DNA of 64,000 nt from Hymenobacter pini (GCF_020421205.1 NZ_JAIZZH010000005.1:124001-188000), one strand, 5' to 3'. Positions 48,807 through 58,008 are shown, numbered from the stretch's first letter. The notes: generated by a model not told the origin, from the sequence alone. Translations and numbers: made by a program.

Positions 48807-50075
48807 TTAGGAGGCTTGGGCGAATAGATCAAGTTGTTGAGTGACCAGGGCGGAGCGGACGGAGCCCGAACCGAAAAGAATCTGGCGGCGAATGGTCTGC
48901 TCGTCGTAGTCGCGCTTCTCCAGCGCCTGCCCGCGGCAGGTCAGGAAAAACTTGGCCCGCTTGAGCACCACCCCAAACTTGTGCAGGTGGTCGAGACTGA
49001 GGGGCCCGAAGCGGCGGGCAGCCACGATGCGCTTGGCCGAGCGCGCGCCTACGCCGGGTATGCGCAGAATCATCTCGTAGTCGGCTACGTTGATATCCAC
49101 TGGAAACACGTGGCGGTTGCGCAGGGCCCAGGCCAGCTTGGGGTCAATTTCCAAATCCAGGAAAGGGTGCGCCGGGTCCAGGATTTCGTCGGCCTGGAAG
49201 CCGTAGAAGCGCATCAGCCAGTCCGTTTGGTACAGGCGATGCTCCCGTATCATGGGCGGCTGCGTTACCTGCGGCAGGCGGGCGTCGTCGGTTACGGGGA
49301 TATAGCCGGAGTAGTACACCCGCTTCAGGCCGTAGCCTTTGTAGAGCTGGTCGGAGAGGTTGATGATTTGGAGGTCGTTTTCCTGGGAAGCGCCCACGAT
49401 CAGTTGGGTACTTTGGCCGGCGGTAGCAAACTGCGGCACTTTCTTGAAGAGTGCCTTCTCTTCCTTATTCTGAATGATGCCGTCCCGGATCTGGGCCATC
49501 GGCGTCAGAATTTCCTCGTAGTTCTTCTCGGGGGCCAGATTCTGCAGGGCCATTTCCGAGGGCAGCTCGATGTTCACGCTCAGGCGGTCAGCATAGAGGC
49601 CCGCTTCCTGAATCAGCTCTTCCGAAGCACCCGGAATGGCCTTCACGTGGATATAGCCGTTGAACTTATGCTCCGTGCGCAGCTTTTTGATGATGCGCAC
49701 CAGCCGCTCCATCGTATAGTCGGGCGAGGAGAAAATGCCGCTACTCAGGAACAGGCCCTCGATGTAGTTGCGGCGGTAGAAGTTCATGGTCAGCTCTACC
49801 ACTTCATCTACCGTAAAGGCAGCCCGTTTCACATCGTTGGAGCGGCGCGACACGCAGTAGGCACAGTCGAAGATGCAGTGGTTGGTGAGCAGAATCTTCA
49901 GCAGGGATACGCAGCGGCCGTCCTCGGTGTAGCTGTGGCAGATGCCCATACCCTCGGCGTTGCCCAAGCCTTTGTCTTCGTTTTTACGCTTGCCGCCGCT
50001 GCTGGAGCACGAAACGTCGTACTTGGCGGCATCAGCCAAAATACTTAGCTTTTCCTGTATCCGCTGGTCGTTCAT
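48807..50075 (-). CDS. Putative DNA modification/repair radical SAM protein (TIGR03916)
   Basis: A 422-residue radical-SAM enzyme starting at ATG 50075. The cluster-binding motif is LTNHCIFDCAYCVSRRSN (C67-x3-C71-x2-C74), preceded by conserved cysteines in DVSCSSSGGKRKN and GICHSYTEDGRC. The C-terminal part has a helix-hairpin-helix, RIPGVGARSAKRIVAARR, which indicates DNA binding. The family resembles spore photoproduct lyase-like enzymes in its domain plan and is paired with the DUF4130 protein downstream. The reaction is not known. Confidence 0.88.
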   Translation of the reverse strand: MNDQRIQEKLSILADAAKYDVSCSSSGGKRKNEDKGLGNAEGMGICHSYTEDGRCVSLLKILLTNHCIFDCAYCVSRRSNDVKRAAFTVDEVVELTMNFYRRNYIEGLFLSSGIFSSPDYTMERLVRIIKKLRTEHKFNGYIHVKAIPGASEELIQEAGLYADRLSVNIELPSEMALQNLAPEKNYEEILTPMAQIRDGIIQNKEEKALFKKVPQFATAGQSTQLIVGASQENDLQIINLSDQLYKGYGLKRVYYSGYIPVTDDARLPQVTQPPMIREHRLYQTDWLMRFYGFQADEILDPAHPFLDLEIDPKLAWALRNRHVFPVDINVADYEMILRIPGVGARSAKRIVAARRFGPLSLDHLHKFGVVLKRAKFFLTCRGQALEKRDYDEQTIRRQILFGSGSVRSALVTQQLDLFAQAS

Positions 50076-50289
50076 AGGGTACTTTCTCGGCTTAAAAATA
50101 GAAGTTTGGACATTGCCATCCAATATACTACAAGGCTAATTTTTTTAGAATTGTTCCCTATATACAAGAATTGTCGAGTATGCGCTTTGGGGGCTTTTTG
50201 CTAACAAAAAGGTAGCACACCAACTGGCCCGTTAGTGGCGTTGAAGCTCCAGCGCGTTGTATCTTGCCAGACTTGGCGCTGGCTACATA

Positions 50290-52194
50290 ATGAAATATCT
50301 GTTCTGGCTTGGGGGGTTGCTGTTTTGTTGGGCCTGCACATTGCGTGCAGCCGCCCAAACCCCGGCCATGCCCACGCGCGACACCACCCGCCTCAGCAAA
50401 GCCCGCCCCGACTCCCTGCGCCGCCGCTTCGATGAGGAGCGCATGCTCAATACGTTAAAGGCCTACACCAGGCGCAAAACCATTGCGGGCAAAGCCGCTT
50501 CGGCGCTGTTCAACTTCACGGAGCGCCGCGAGGACCGAGCCGGGCTGGATGCCAAGCTGCTGGATCGGCAGTTTGACCAGCACAACTACAAAATTGTGCG
50601 GCGCATCAATATCCGCACGCTCGACGCCTTTGGCTTCAGCATTTCCGATACCACCCGGGTGCCGCGCAACATCCTGGAAAAAGCCGGCAACACACTGCAC
50701 ATCAAAACCACTAAGGCGCGGGTGCGGCAGGTGCTCCTGTTCCGGGAGGGCGAGGAGCTGGAACCCCAGGATTTATCGGAATCGGAGCGTCTGCTGCGCC
50801 AAACCTCGGAAATCCTGGACGCCCGCGTGTACGTACTGGAACGCTCTTCCACGGCCGATAGCGTGGATATTCAGGTAATTACCAAGGACATTTTCAGCAT
50901 CAGCGGCTCGCTGCAGTTGCGCGACGTGCAGGCCGGTGTAATTGGGCTGCGCGACGTGAACTTTCTGGGCCAGGGCCACCAATTCCGCAACCGCCTGGAA
51001 TACGGCCGCGGCGATGATGGGCCTCAGTCTCAGAGTTGGCGCTACTTGGGCAGCTACCTGGTGCCGTTCCGCAACTTCGTGTACGGGCAGGGCCGCTACC
51101 TGAATGAAACCCGCAACCGGGAGGCTGGGGTGCGCTTCACCCGTGACTTTTACTCGGTGAACACTCGCTACGCCGGGGCCCTAAGCTATGACTACTTTGA
51201 CCGACTGGTGGCTATTGATGGGGATGGCTCGGAGGAATATCCCTACATATTCCGGCAGCTGCGCTACAACGTACAGGATGCTTGGGTAGGCCGGGCCCTG
51301 CGGCTGAAAAGCTACGATTTGGGCTACGAAAACCCCGGCCGCATGATTGTGTCGGCCCGCACCATTCGCACCAGCTTCAGCAAAAAGCCCACCCCTGACT
51401 ACGAAAGCGCCGACCTGCTGCTAGGTACTATCGGCTACAGCGTGCGGCGTTATTACAAAGACAAATACCTGTTCGGTTTTGGCCGCACCGAGGACATTCC
51501 GACGGGGACGCTAGCCAGCTTCACGGCTGGCTACGAGTTCAACGAAGTGACGGACCGCCGCTACCTGGGCCTGCGCCTGGCCTACGCCGGCTATCATCCG
51601 CAGCGGGGCTACCTGTATTTAAATGGGGAGTTTGGCTCCTTTATCCGGGGACGTAGCAACGACTGGCAGCAGGGTATTGTGAACGGAGAGCTGCTTTATT
51701 TCACCCGCCTGTACCACACCGGCAACTACCAGTGGCGGCATTTCTTGTGGCAGCGCAACGCCATTGGCTTTAACCGCAGGCCCGGGGAGCAGCCCTTGGC
51801 CATTGACGGGGAACGGGGCCTACGAGGCTTCCAGCCCAACGGACTGCTGACGGGCACCAGCCGCGTTACGCTGAACTACGAGGTAACCATGTTCACGCCC
51901 GTATCCTTCCTGGGCTTCCGGATGGCGGCGCTGGCCTTTGCCGACGTGGCCTGGCTGAACGCCCGCACCCTCAACCGGGTACTCCCTTTTTCCGAGGCTC
52001 CTTACACCGGCTTTGGGCTGGGCCTGCGCTTCCGCAACGAGTACGCCGCCCTGCGCACCTTCCAGATTACGTTCGGCTTCTATCCGCGCGGCATGACCTC
52101 TCCCAACGGCATCCGCATCTTTGAAAACGCCCGCGCTTACTACGACTTCTCCGATTTTAGCTTCGGCCAGCCGGGCATTGTGCGGTATCAGTGA
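50290..52194 (+). CDS. Outer-membrane surface-antigen-like beta-barrel with POTRA-like domain
   Basis: A 634-residue exported protein starting at ATG 50290. The signal peptide reads MKYLFWLGGLLFCWACTLRA, cut near AAAQ. A POTRA-like region follows (about 105-205: YKIVRRINIRTLDAFGFSIS, FREGEELEPQDLSESERLLR, DARVYVLERSSTADSVDIQV). The remainder is rich in alternating aromatic strands ending QPGIVRYQ, as in BamA/TamA relatives (Omp85-like). LRGFQPNGLLTGTSRVTLNY resembles the conserved strand with the RGF-type motif of the superfamily, so an assembly or transport role in the outer membrane is plausible. It is not long enough to be BamA itself. Confidence 0.7.
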   Translation: MKYLFWLGGLLFCWACTLRAAAQTPAMPTRDTTRLSKARPDSLRRRFDEERMLNTLKAYTRRKTIAGKAASALFNFTERREDRAGLDAKLLDRQFDQHNYKIVRRINIRTLDAFGFSISDTTRVPRNILEKAGNTLHIKTTKARVRQVLLFREGEELEPQDLSESERLLRQTSEILDARVYVLERSSTADSVDIQVITKDIFSISGSLQLRDVQAGVIGLRDVNFLGQGHQFRNRLEYGRGDDGPQSQSWRYLGSYLVPFRNFVYGQGRYLNETRNREAGVRFTRDFYSVNTRYAGALSYDYFDRLVAIDGDGSEEYPYIFRQLRYNVQDAWVGRALRLKSYDLGYENPGRMIVSARTIRTSFSKKPTPDYESADLLLGTIGYSVRRYYKDKYLFGFGRTEDIPTGTLASFTAGYEFNEVTDRRYLGLRLAYAGYHPQRGYLYLNGEFGSFIRGRSNDWQQGIVNGELLYFTRLYHTGNYQWRHFLWQRNAIGFNRRPGEQPLAIDGERGLRGFQPNGLLTGTSRVTLNYEVTMFTPVSFLGFRMAALAFADVAWLNARTLNRVLPFSEAPYTGFGLGLRFRNEYAALRTFQITFGFYPRGMTSPNGIRIFENARAYYDFSDFSFGQPGIVRYQ

Positions 52195-52354
52195 TGCGCC
52201 GCCAGCCGGAAAAAATGGACGAGCAGAGTTGCTATCCGGGCGCTTATGCGGACTTTTGCCGGTGAAACAACCCGCCGATTGCCCGTACCTACGCACTTCG
52301 CGCCCGTACATGACGGCTGGCTTCGTTTTTCATTACTCTTCTTGACTTTCCGCC

Positions 52355-53194
52355 ATGAACCTTGGTGACTTTAACGACCTGGAAGTAGCCCGCGAGGTGG
52401 ATTTCGGCATGTACCTCTCCTCCGACGACGGCGACCTGCTGATTCCGCGCAAGTACATTCCGGCCGGTACCCAGGTGGGCGATGTGCTGCGCGTGTTTGT
52501 GTACCGCGACTCAGAAGACCGCCTCATTGCCACCACGCTGGAGCCGTACGTGCGCGTAGGGCAGTTTGCCGCCCTATCCGTGCGCGACGTGAGCAGCAAC
52601 GGAGCTTTCCTGGACTGGGGACTGGAGAAAGACCTGTTCCTGCCCTACCGCAACCAGCGCCGCAACCTGCGCCCCGGCGAGCGGGTGACGGTGTTTGTGT
52701 ACCTAGATGATACGTCTGACCGCATTGTAGCCTCCGCTAAGTGGGAGTGGTTCCTGAGCGACCAGCCCTTCCCTGGCAAAGCCGGCGACGCGGCCAACCT
52801 GTTTGTGGCTGAGGAAACCGACCTGGGCTATAAAATGATTGTGGACGGCACCCACCAAGGCGTGGTGTACCACAACGAGGTGTTCCGCCCCCTGCGCCTC
52901 GGGGATGTACTCACTGGCTACATCAAGCAAGTGCGCCCCGATGGCAAACTGGACCTGAGCCTTCAGAAACCCGGCTACGACGAAGCCCTGGCCGCCGCCG
53001 AAACCCTGCTCACGCACCTGCGCAACGCGCCTAACGGCCTGCTGCCGCTGGGCGACAAAAGCGAGCCGGATACCATTTACCGCCGCTTGGGCATGAGCAA
53101 GAAAGTGTTCAAGAAAGCCCTGGGTGCTCTGTATAAGCAAGGCCTAGTGCAACTGGCACCCGAGCATACCCAACTGCTACACGCCCAGGAATAA
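52355..53194 (+). CDS. CvfB-like S1 RNA-binding protein
   Basis: A 279-residue soluble protein of the CvfB/YitL family, with tandem S1-like domains and a C-terminal winged helix. Family segments include DGDLLIPRKYIPAGTQVGDV, RLIATTLEPYVRVGQFAALS, GAFLDWGLEKDLFLPYRNQ, VDGTHQGVVYHNEVFRPL, RPDGKLDLSLQKPGYD and RRLGMSKKVFKKALGALYKQ. Relatives bind RNA and affect virulence-factor and ribosome-linked regulation in firmicutes. The start is ATG 52355. A terminator-like hairpin follows about 20 bases after the stop. Confidence 0.85.
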   Translation: MNLGDFNDLEVAREVDFGMYLSSDDGDLLIPRKYIPAGTQVGDVLRVFVYRDSEDRLIATTLEPYVRVGQFAALSVRDVSSNGAFLDWGLEKDLFLPYRNQRRNLRPGERVTVFVYLDDTSDRIVASAKWEWFLSDQPFPGKAGDAANLFVAEETDLGYKMIVDGTHQGVVYHNEVFRPLRLGDVLTGYIKQVRPDGKLDLSLQKPGYDEALAAAETLLTHLRNAPNGLLPLGDKSEPDTIYRRLGMSKKVFKKALGALYKQGLVQLAPEHTQLLHAQE

Positions 53195-53212
53195 GCTGGC
53201 AATATTTTGCTA

Positions 53213-53251
53213 AAAGACCCCCGGCCCATTTTTGAAGCGGCTGGGGGCTTT
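53213..53251 (+). terminator. Probable terminator after the cvfB-like gene
   Basis: AAAGACCCCCGGCC pairs imperfectly with GGCTGGGGGCTTT across a loop that contains a T-run. It lies directly after the stop codon region of the preceding gene. Confidence 0.6.
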
Positions 53252-53307
53252 CAGTTACTAATGGCGGCGTGTATCGGCAGACTGCTGCAGATTAACAAGC
53301 CAGTTTG

Positions 53308-53315
53308 TACTTTTG
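53308..53315 (+). promoter_or_regulatory. Candidate Bacteroidota -7 box
   Basis: TACTTTTG is an exact match to the TAnnTTTG consensus of the Bacteroidota primary sigma factor. It lies 27 bases before the start of the small barrel gene at 53342. A -33 TTTG at the normal distance is not visible. Confidence 0.4.
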
Positions 53316-53341
53316 CCGGATAACCATTTGTACCATTTTGC

Positions 53342-53914
53342 ATGAAGCAGTTGTTAGTAGGCGCCGTAGCGCTGGGGTTGGTAGTGGCAACGGGCGAAGG
53401 AGTACAGGCCCAGAGCCGCAAGAAGGGCAGCGCGGGTGCGGGTTATGAAACCGGTATTGGCCTGCGGGGCGGTGGCTGGTCGTCGGGCCTCACGTTCAAG
53501 CACTTCCTGAGCGGCAAGAACAATGTAGCATTTGAAGGCCTGCTCACCCGCGAGTATCAGGCCCGCGGCGGTCGGCTCACGCTACTGCTGGAAAAGCACC
53601 TACCTATTTCTGATTTCAAAGGCCTGCAGTTTTATTACGGCGCGGGCGGGCACATTGGCTCCTACCGGGGTCGGTATTACGTGTTGGATAGCCGTTTCGT
53701 GCGGGGCCGTAAGGAGCGGGACTTCTACTACGTGTATTACCGCGACGATACCAACTACATTGTAGGCGGGGCCGACCTGGTGTTGGGTCTGGAGTATAAA
53801 ATGGAGGACTTGCCGTTCACTGTTGGCGTGGATTACAAACCCTTCTTCGAGGTATTCGACGGCTACACCGGCTTCTACAACGACGCAGCCGTGAGCCTGC
53901 GCTTTGCCTTCTAA
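53342..53914 (+). CDS. Exported small beta-barrel protein, hypothetical
   Basis: A 190-residue protein with a signal peptide (MKQLLVGAVALGLVVATGEG, cut near VQAQ). The mature part alternates short strands and turns: GIGLRGGGWSSGLTFKHFLS, LTLLLEKHLPISDFKGLQFY, GAGGHIGSYRGRYYVLD and GVDYKPFFEVFDGYTGFYND, ending VSLRFAF. A terminal aromatic residue after an amphipathic strand is typical of outer-membrane barrels folded by Bam. An eight-stranded barrel would fit the size. A candidate -7 box and a strong terminator flank it. Function unknown. Confidence 0.65.
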   Translation: MKQLLVGAVALGLVVATGEGVQAQSRKKGSAGAGYETGIGLRGGGWSSGLTFKHFLSGKNNVAFEGLLTREYQARGGRLTLLLEKHLPISDFKGLQFYYGAGGHIGSYRGRYYVLDSRFVRGRKERDFYYVYYRDDTNYIVGGADLVLGLEYKMEDLPFTVGVDYKPFFEVFDGYTGFYNDAAVSLRFAF

Positions 53915-53969
53915 GCATCCGGTTTCCGCTTCATAAAGAGGCGCTTTCACCTGTTGCTGATTTATATCG

Positions 53970-54003
53970 AAAACGGCTGCTTACTTGAGCAGCCGTTTTT
54001 ATT
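53970..54003 (+). terminator. Rho-independent terminator
   Basis: AAAACGGCTGCT pairs perfectly with AGCAGCCGTTTT over a six-base loop and is followed by a further T-rich run. Confidence 0.92.
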
Positions 54004-54181
54004 TTGATTATTTTAAATATAAATTTTCCTGTAATATCCAGCAGTAAAGTTGTATATTCTGGTAAGCCAATGTTGGTAGCTAAGGCCCTAGCACTGCTCC
54101 GGCCACGCATTAGCTCAGTCGTATTGGCTTTTCCTTTTTTATCCGGTGCAGGAAAGCACTGGCTGCAACTGGCTTCGCACT

Positions 54182-55489
54182 ATGAAAACACAGTGTTTAC
54201 TGGCATTAGTAATGAGTGGCTTGGTGCTACCGGCTGCGGCCCAGCGGCTTCCTGAAGCGCTACACCAACCACACCCGGTTACGGCCACCGCTTCTCGCTC
54301 GGCGCGTACTACCGCCGCCCAACCTTGGCAGCAGGTACGCTACAGCTGGGATGCGCCGCAGGCGGCCTGGGTTCAGCCGTTGCTGGACCGGCTCACATAC
54401 ACTTCCTCGGGTCAGCTTGCCGAGCGTGTCACGGCCGACTCGGCCACGGCTACGGCGTTTCAGCGGGAGGTGTACAGCTACGACGGGCAAGGTAATTTGG
54501 TGGAGGATGTACTGCAAACCGGCAACGGAACTCCCTGGATAAATGAGTTTCGTTACCTCTATAGTTACGACGCCCGCCAGCAGCTAACCGAGCAGCTCAG
54601 CCAAACCTGGGCTAACGGCGCCTGGCAAACCACTGACGGGTACCGCTACCAGAACACCTATACCGGCCCGGCACTCACGGAACGAGTAGTGCAGCTCTTC
54701 AAAAACGGAGTGTTTGTGGATGACACGCGTTTCCAGTACCAGCTCAGTAATGGCCAGTGGAGCGAGGCCGTATCCCAGCATTGGAATGGCATTGCTTGGG
54801 TGAATGAGGAGCACCTTGTGGACCTAACATGGTACAACTGGGCCACGCAGCAACCGGCCGGTTTCCGGGTGCAGCAGTGGCAAAGCGCGGGCCAGTGGCA
54901 GGACTTTCAGCGACATGCCATCAGCTATGCCCCAACGGGCACGGTGGTACAGTTGATTGAGGAAGCCACTGCGGGCGGCTGGCAAAACCTCATGCGTTAT
55001 ACGCAGCCCATTGACGCCCAGGGTAACAGCACCGGCTTCCGGCAGGAAGATTGGGCCAATGGCATCTGGGTGCTTACCAGTGAGCAACGTGCGCAACTCC
55101 GCTACGATGCGCAAAGCCGCCTTATTCGCCGCACCGAGCAACTGTACGTGCCCTTGCTGGCCCAATTCGTCAACCAGCGGCGCACTAATTACAGCGACTT
55201 TCAGCTTATTACGCCTGCCGCTAGACCTATGCTGGCCACCCAACAGCTGCGGCTGTTCCCCCAACCCGCCACTGACATGCTGGAGTTGGAGGCCGATAAT
55301 TTGACGCCGCAGGCCGTTACGCTGGAAATCCGCGCCGCTACGGGCCAGCTGGTGCAGCGCCTATCGGCCCAACTCCGGGCGGGCGAACTGCGCATGCAGC
55401 TACCGGTGCACAACCTTGTGCCAGGGTGGTACAGCCTGCATATACTCATGGGCCAGGGCTCCGCCGTACGAAGATTTATCAAGGAATAA
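54182..55489 (+). CDS. Secreted YD-like repeat protein with T9SS sorting tail
   Basis: A 435-residue exported protein starting at ATG 54182 with signal peptide MKTQCLLALVMSGLVLPAAA. The central part (about 60-340) is made of loosely repeated strands such as REVYSYDGQGNLVEDVLQ, RYLYSYDARQQLTEQLSQ and LRYDAQSRLIRRTEQLY, which recall YD/Rhs-type repeats interleaved with W/Q-rich segments (TWANGAWQTTDGYRYQN). The end (LRLFPQPATDMLELEADNLT to VRRFIKE, about 360-435) is a type A T9SS C-terminal domain, so it should be sent to the cell surface or medium. No enzyme domain is visible. Confidence 0.75.
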   Translation: MKTQCLLALVMSGLVLPAAAQRLPEALHQPHPVTATASRSARTTAAQPWQQVRYSWDAPQAAWVQPLLDRLTYTSSGQLAERVTADSATATAFQREVYSYDGQGNLVEDVLQTGNGTPWINEFRYLYSYDARQQLTEQLSQTWANGAWQTTDGYRYQNTYTGPALTERVVQLFKNGVFVDDTRFQYQLSNGQWSEAVSQHWNGIAWVNEEHLVDLTWYNWATQQPAGFRVQQWQSAGQWQDFQRHAISYAPTGTVVQLIEEATAGGWQNLMRYTQPIDAQGNSTGFRQEDWANGIWVLTSEQRAQLRYDAQSRLIRRTEQLYVPLLAQFVNQRRTNYSDFQLITPAARPMLATQQLRLFPQPATDMLELEADNLTPQAVTLEIRAATGQLVQRLSAQLRAGELRMQLPVHNLVPGWYSLHILMGQGSAVRRFIKE

Positions 55490-55490
55490 T

Positions 55491-55534
55491 CCACAAAAAA
55501 GCCCTGCCGAATACGATGGCAGGGCTTTTTGTGG
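55491..55534. terminator. Bidirectional terminator
   Basis: CCACAAAAAAGCCCTGCC pairs with GGCAGGGCTTTTTGTGG with one base bulged, between the convergent T9SS protein gene and the Tyr/Arg/Pro lipoprotein gene. T-runs are present in both directions. Confidence 0.9.
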
Positions 55535-55547
55535 AAGAGAGACAGTG

Positions 55548-55805
55548 TTACCGGACCCGATAATACCGATGTGGGCGGTAGTTGTAATACGGACGCGGAG
55601 CGGGCGTCACAGTTATCGGGCGCGGGGCTACCACTACCGGTGCGGGGCGGTAGTAAGGGCGGTACGGACGGTAATAGGGCCGATAGTAGGGACGCGGCTG
55701 CACTACTACATCCGTGGTAGGAACAGTGGCTACGCAGCTCGTCAGCAGAGAGCCTACTAACAGCAAAACGACCACCAAAACCGGAAATTTCAACAGATTT
55801 TTCAT
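55548..55805 (-). CDS. Small Tyr/Arg/Pro-repeat lipoprotein
   Basis: An 85-residue lipoprotein with a signal peptide and lipobox LTSC (C24). The mature part is almost entirely low complexity: repeats of RPYY/RPY in RPYYRPYYRPYRPYYRP, then VVVAPRPITVTPAPRP and a Tyr/Arg/His end. Short Bacteroidota lipoproteins of this sort are common and uncharacterised; the high positive charge and tyrosines suggest binding to a polyanion such as LPS or polysaccharide, which is speculation. The start is ATG 55805. Confidence 0.65.
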   Translation of the reverse strand: MKNLLKFPVLVVVLLLVGSLLTSCVATVPTTDVVVQPRPYYRPYYRPYRPYYRPAPVVVAPRPITVTPAPRPYYNYRPHRYYRVR

Positions 55806-55894
55806 CGTCAGTGAAAGGCGTATCAGGAGCCGCTCTTGCGTGGAGCAGCTGAACTGGTAGTTAGACGCCGCTCACTGCGGGAGGTTTAACGCAT

Positions 55895-55928
55895 CAGCGG
55901 CCCGGCTTGCTGGGAAACCGAGCCGCTG
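55895..55928 (-). terminator. Possible terminator after the OmpH-like gene
   Basis: CAGCGGCCCG and CGAGCCGCTG form a stem with one wobble pair, about 25 bases beyond the end of the minus-strand OmpH-like gene. No clear T-run follows. Confidence 0.4.
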
Positions 55929-55952
55929 GGCAAAAGCAGGATAGGCAGGCTA

Positions 55953-56615
55953 TTATTTCGCGCCCCGGTACTCGTCGTTGAGATGCTTGAGCACGGTACT
56001 GGTAATGTCGAGGTCTTTGCGGCCGTAGGCAATGGTACCACTGGGGGCGGCAATCAAAATCAACCGGTAGCCGTTGCTCTTGCCGTATTTTTCAATCTGC
56101 TTGTTGATGCGCTCCAGCACCTGCTGGGTCATCTTGGCTTCTTCTTCCTGGGCCTGGCGCTGCAGCTTTTCCTGCTCCTGGCCCACCTGCATCTGGCGCT
56201 GCTGCAGTTGCTGCTCGGTAGCGGCCCGCTGCTCCTGAGTCATGCTTTCGGCCTTTTGCTGATACTGCTGCACCGCCGTTTGGAAGCCGCGCACCAGCGT
56301 CTGGTTCTGGGCTTCCCAGCGGCGAGCCTTGGCCTCGAAGCTCTTGCGGGCGTCTTTCATGCCCTGGTAGCCGTCCAGCAGCTTGCCCGATTCCACGTAG
56401 GCTACCTTGTTGGTATCGGCCACAGCGGCCTCACTGGCGGGCTCCTCTTCCTCGGCAGGGGCAGTGGTTACGGTACCGGTTGAGTCGGTGGTTTGCACCA
56501 CGGCAGCTGGTTTGCGGGCTGGGGTGGTTGGCTTGCTGGCAAAATGGAGGTAGAACAGTACGGCCACGGCAATGGCCAGCACGGCATTAATGGCTAGTTG
56601 AAGCGAATTTTTCAT
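55953..56615 (-). CDS. OmpH/Skp-like periplasmic chaperone
   Basis: A 220-residue protein with an N-terminal membrane helix (about 8-26) that is either an uncleaved anchor or a signal peptide. An acidic Thr/Pro linker (about 30-68) precedes the OmpH pattern: KVAYVESGKLLDGYQGMKDA, a long coiled coil (about 85-175, rich in Gln and Glu) and YRLILIAAPSGTIAYGRKDL with DITSTVLKHLND. Skp relatives hold unfolded outer-membrane proteins in the periplasm. Members with a membrane anchor are frequent in Bacteroidota. The start is ATG 56615. Confidence 0.8.
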   Translation of the reverse strand: MKNSLQLAINAVLAIAVAVLFYLHFASKPTTPARKPAAVVQTTDSTGTVTTAPAEEEEPASEAAVADTNKVAYVESGKLLDGYQGMKDARKSFEAKARRWEAQNQTLVRGFQTAVQQYQQKAESMTQEQRAATEQQLQQRQMQVGQEQEKLQRQAQEEEAKMTQQVLERINKQIEKYGKSNGYRLILIAAPSGTIAYGRKDLDITSTVLKHLNDEYRGAK

Positions 56616-56750
56616 TCAGATAATGAGGAAACAGGAAGATTGCCGCAGGTTGGGCGGGCCAAAGTACGGGAAAGTTGCTGACAGCGCGACGGTGCACTTC
56701 ACCAGCAGGTTGCACCATGCTTGACTAGTTGCTGGCAACCGGCCGCGTAG

Positions 56751-57821
56751 CTAATGGATTTCCTCCTCGCCGGCTTCCTCATCTTCCTCCGTTTCTACTT
56801 CGGTGGGCTTCGTAGGTTTCTCGTCGAAGGGCGCTGCCAGGTCGGTGCGACTGGGCGTCATGTCGGTGCGGCCTACGTGTACCAGCGCGTCGCCCTGGTT
56901 GACTACGGGCATGTGGTTGAGGCCGATGATATAGCCCGCCACCGGCGACTCCAGCCGCACGGAATGCTCGCCGTAGGGGTCGGCCACGGAGCCAAATATT
57001 TCCCCCTTCTCGATATACTGCCCCAGCTTTACCACGCTGCGGAACAGGCCGGCATATTTAGCCCGCAACCAGCTGGAACGCATGCACACCACCGTGGGCC
57101 GGGCCGGCAGTGCGGTTTCGGGCAGCATTTCCAAGTGATGCAGCACCCGCAGCGTACCGGCAATACCCAGGTCAATGCCCTCTTCATCCAGCCGCAACGA
57201 TTCGCCGGTTTCGTACACAATAATGCGGCGGCCTTCCTGCATGGCGGTTTCGCGCAGGGAACCAGGGCGCAGGCCGGCGTGCAGCGTGAACGGCGCGCCA
57301 AATGCTTCGGCCAAGGCATCGGTTTCGGCATCCTGGTGCAGCAGGCAGCGGATTTGCGGAATATTGGCCCGCGCCGCGCCGCCCGTGTGGAAGTCAATGC
57401 CGTAATCAATGAGCGGCATAATTTCGCGCATAAAGCGGTGCGCTACGCGGCTGGCCAAAGAGCCGCGCGGGTTGCCCGGAAACGACCGGTTCACGTCCTT
57501 ACCATCAGGCACCTCCCGCGAGAAATTCAGAAACCCGTAGATGTTGAGGATGGGGATGGCAATGATGGTGCCCCGCAGCGGCTGCAGCATGTCGCGCCGA
57601 ATCATGCGGCGAATGGTTTCAATCCCATTTACCTCGTCGCCGTGCATACCAGCCATCAACAGTACCGTGGGACCCGGCTCCCGAGAGCGAAACACATGCA
57701 CCGGAATATCGATGACGGTACCCGAGGGCAGCCGCGAAATAACCAGCCGCGTGAGCACCCGCTCGCCGGGCTGGATGGTAAGACCGTTTAGACAAAGAGG
57801 CTCGGGCGTGGTAGCAGGCAA
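56751..57821 (-). CDS. Succinylglutamate desuccinylase/aspartoacylase-family hydrolase
   Basis: A 356-residue zinc carboxypeptidase-like hydrolase. Zinc ligands are H60 and E63 in LLMAGMHGDEVNG and H145 in GIDFHTGG; the substrate-binding DVNRSFPG (about 109-116) and the catalytic Glu E204 in IVYETGESLR are in place. A lipoyl-like C-terminal strand domain follows, ending in a strongly acidic tail TEVETEEDEEAGEEEIH. No ATG is available; TTG 57821 is the first plausible start after an in-frame stop 18 codons upstream, so the exact N-terminus is uncertain. It is the third gene of a run with RimK and a RimB-type protease, which suggests it removes amino acids added by RimK or processes the product. 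Confidence 0.82.
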   Translation of the reverse strand: MPATTPEPLCLNGLTIQPGERVLTRLVISRLPSGTVIDIPVHVFRSREPGPTVLLMAGMHGDEVNGIETIRRMIRRDMLQPLRGTIIAIPILNIYGFLNFSREVPDGKDVNRSFPGNPRGSLASRVAHRFMREIMPLIDYGIDFHTGGAARANIPQIRCLLHQDAETDALAEAFGAPFTLHAGLRPGSLRETAMQEGRRIIVYETGESLRLDEEGIDLGIAGTLRVLHHLEMLPETALPARPTVVCMRSSWLRAKYAGLFRSVVKLGQYIEKGEIFGSVADPYGEHSVRLESPVAGYIIGLNHMPVVNQGDALVHVGRTDMTPSRTDLAAPFDEKPTKPTEVETEEDEEAGEEEIH

Positions 57822-58008
57822 CGGCGGCGGCGTTTGGCCCAGGCCTCCAGCCCCGAACCGGTGAGGTAGTCACGAACAGAAGCGCCCTGCTGGAGCCCGG
57901 CACTGCGGTAGACCAACGGATATGCACCTTCCCCCTACCCTCTGCACCAGCATACCCACTTTGCGGTACCACTCAGGGAAGATAGGCGTTTTTTAATAGA
58001 CCTACTGG

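Noticed and set aside
48834..50048. A 404-codon open frame on the plus strand
   Set aside because: It is antisense to the radical-SAM gene, whose protein is unmistakable. The plus-strand translation has no domain.
56754..57791. A 345-codon open frame on the plus strand
   Set aside because: Antisense to the aspartoacylase-family gene; composition is shadow-like and no motif is present.
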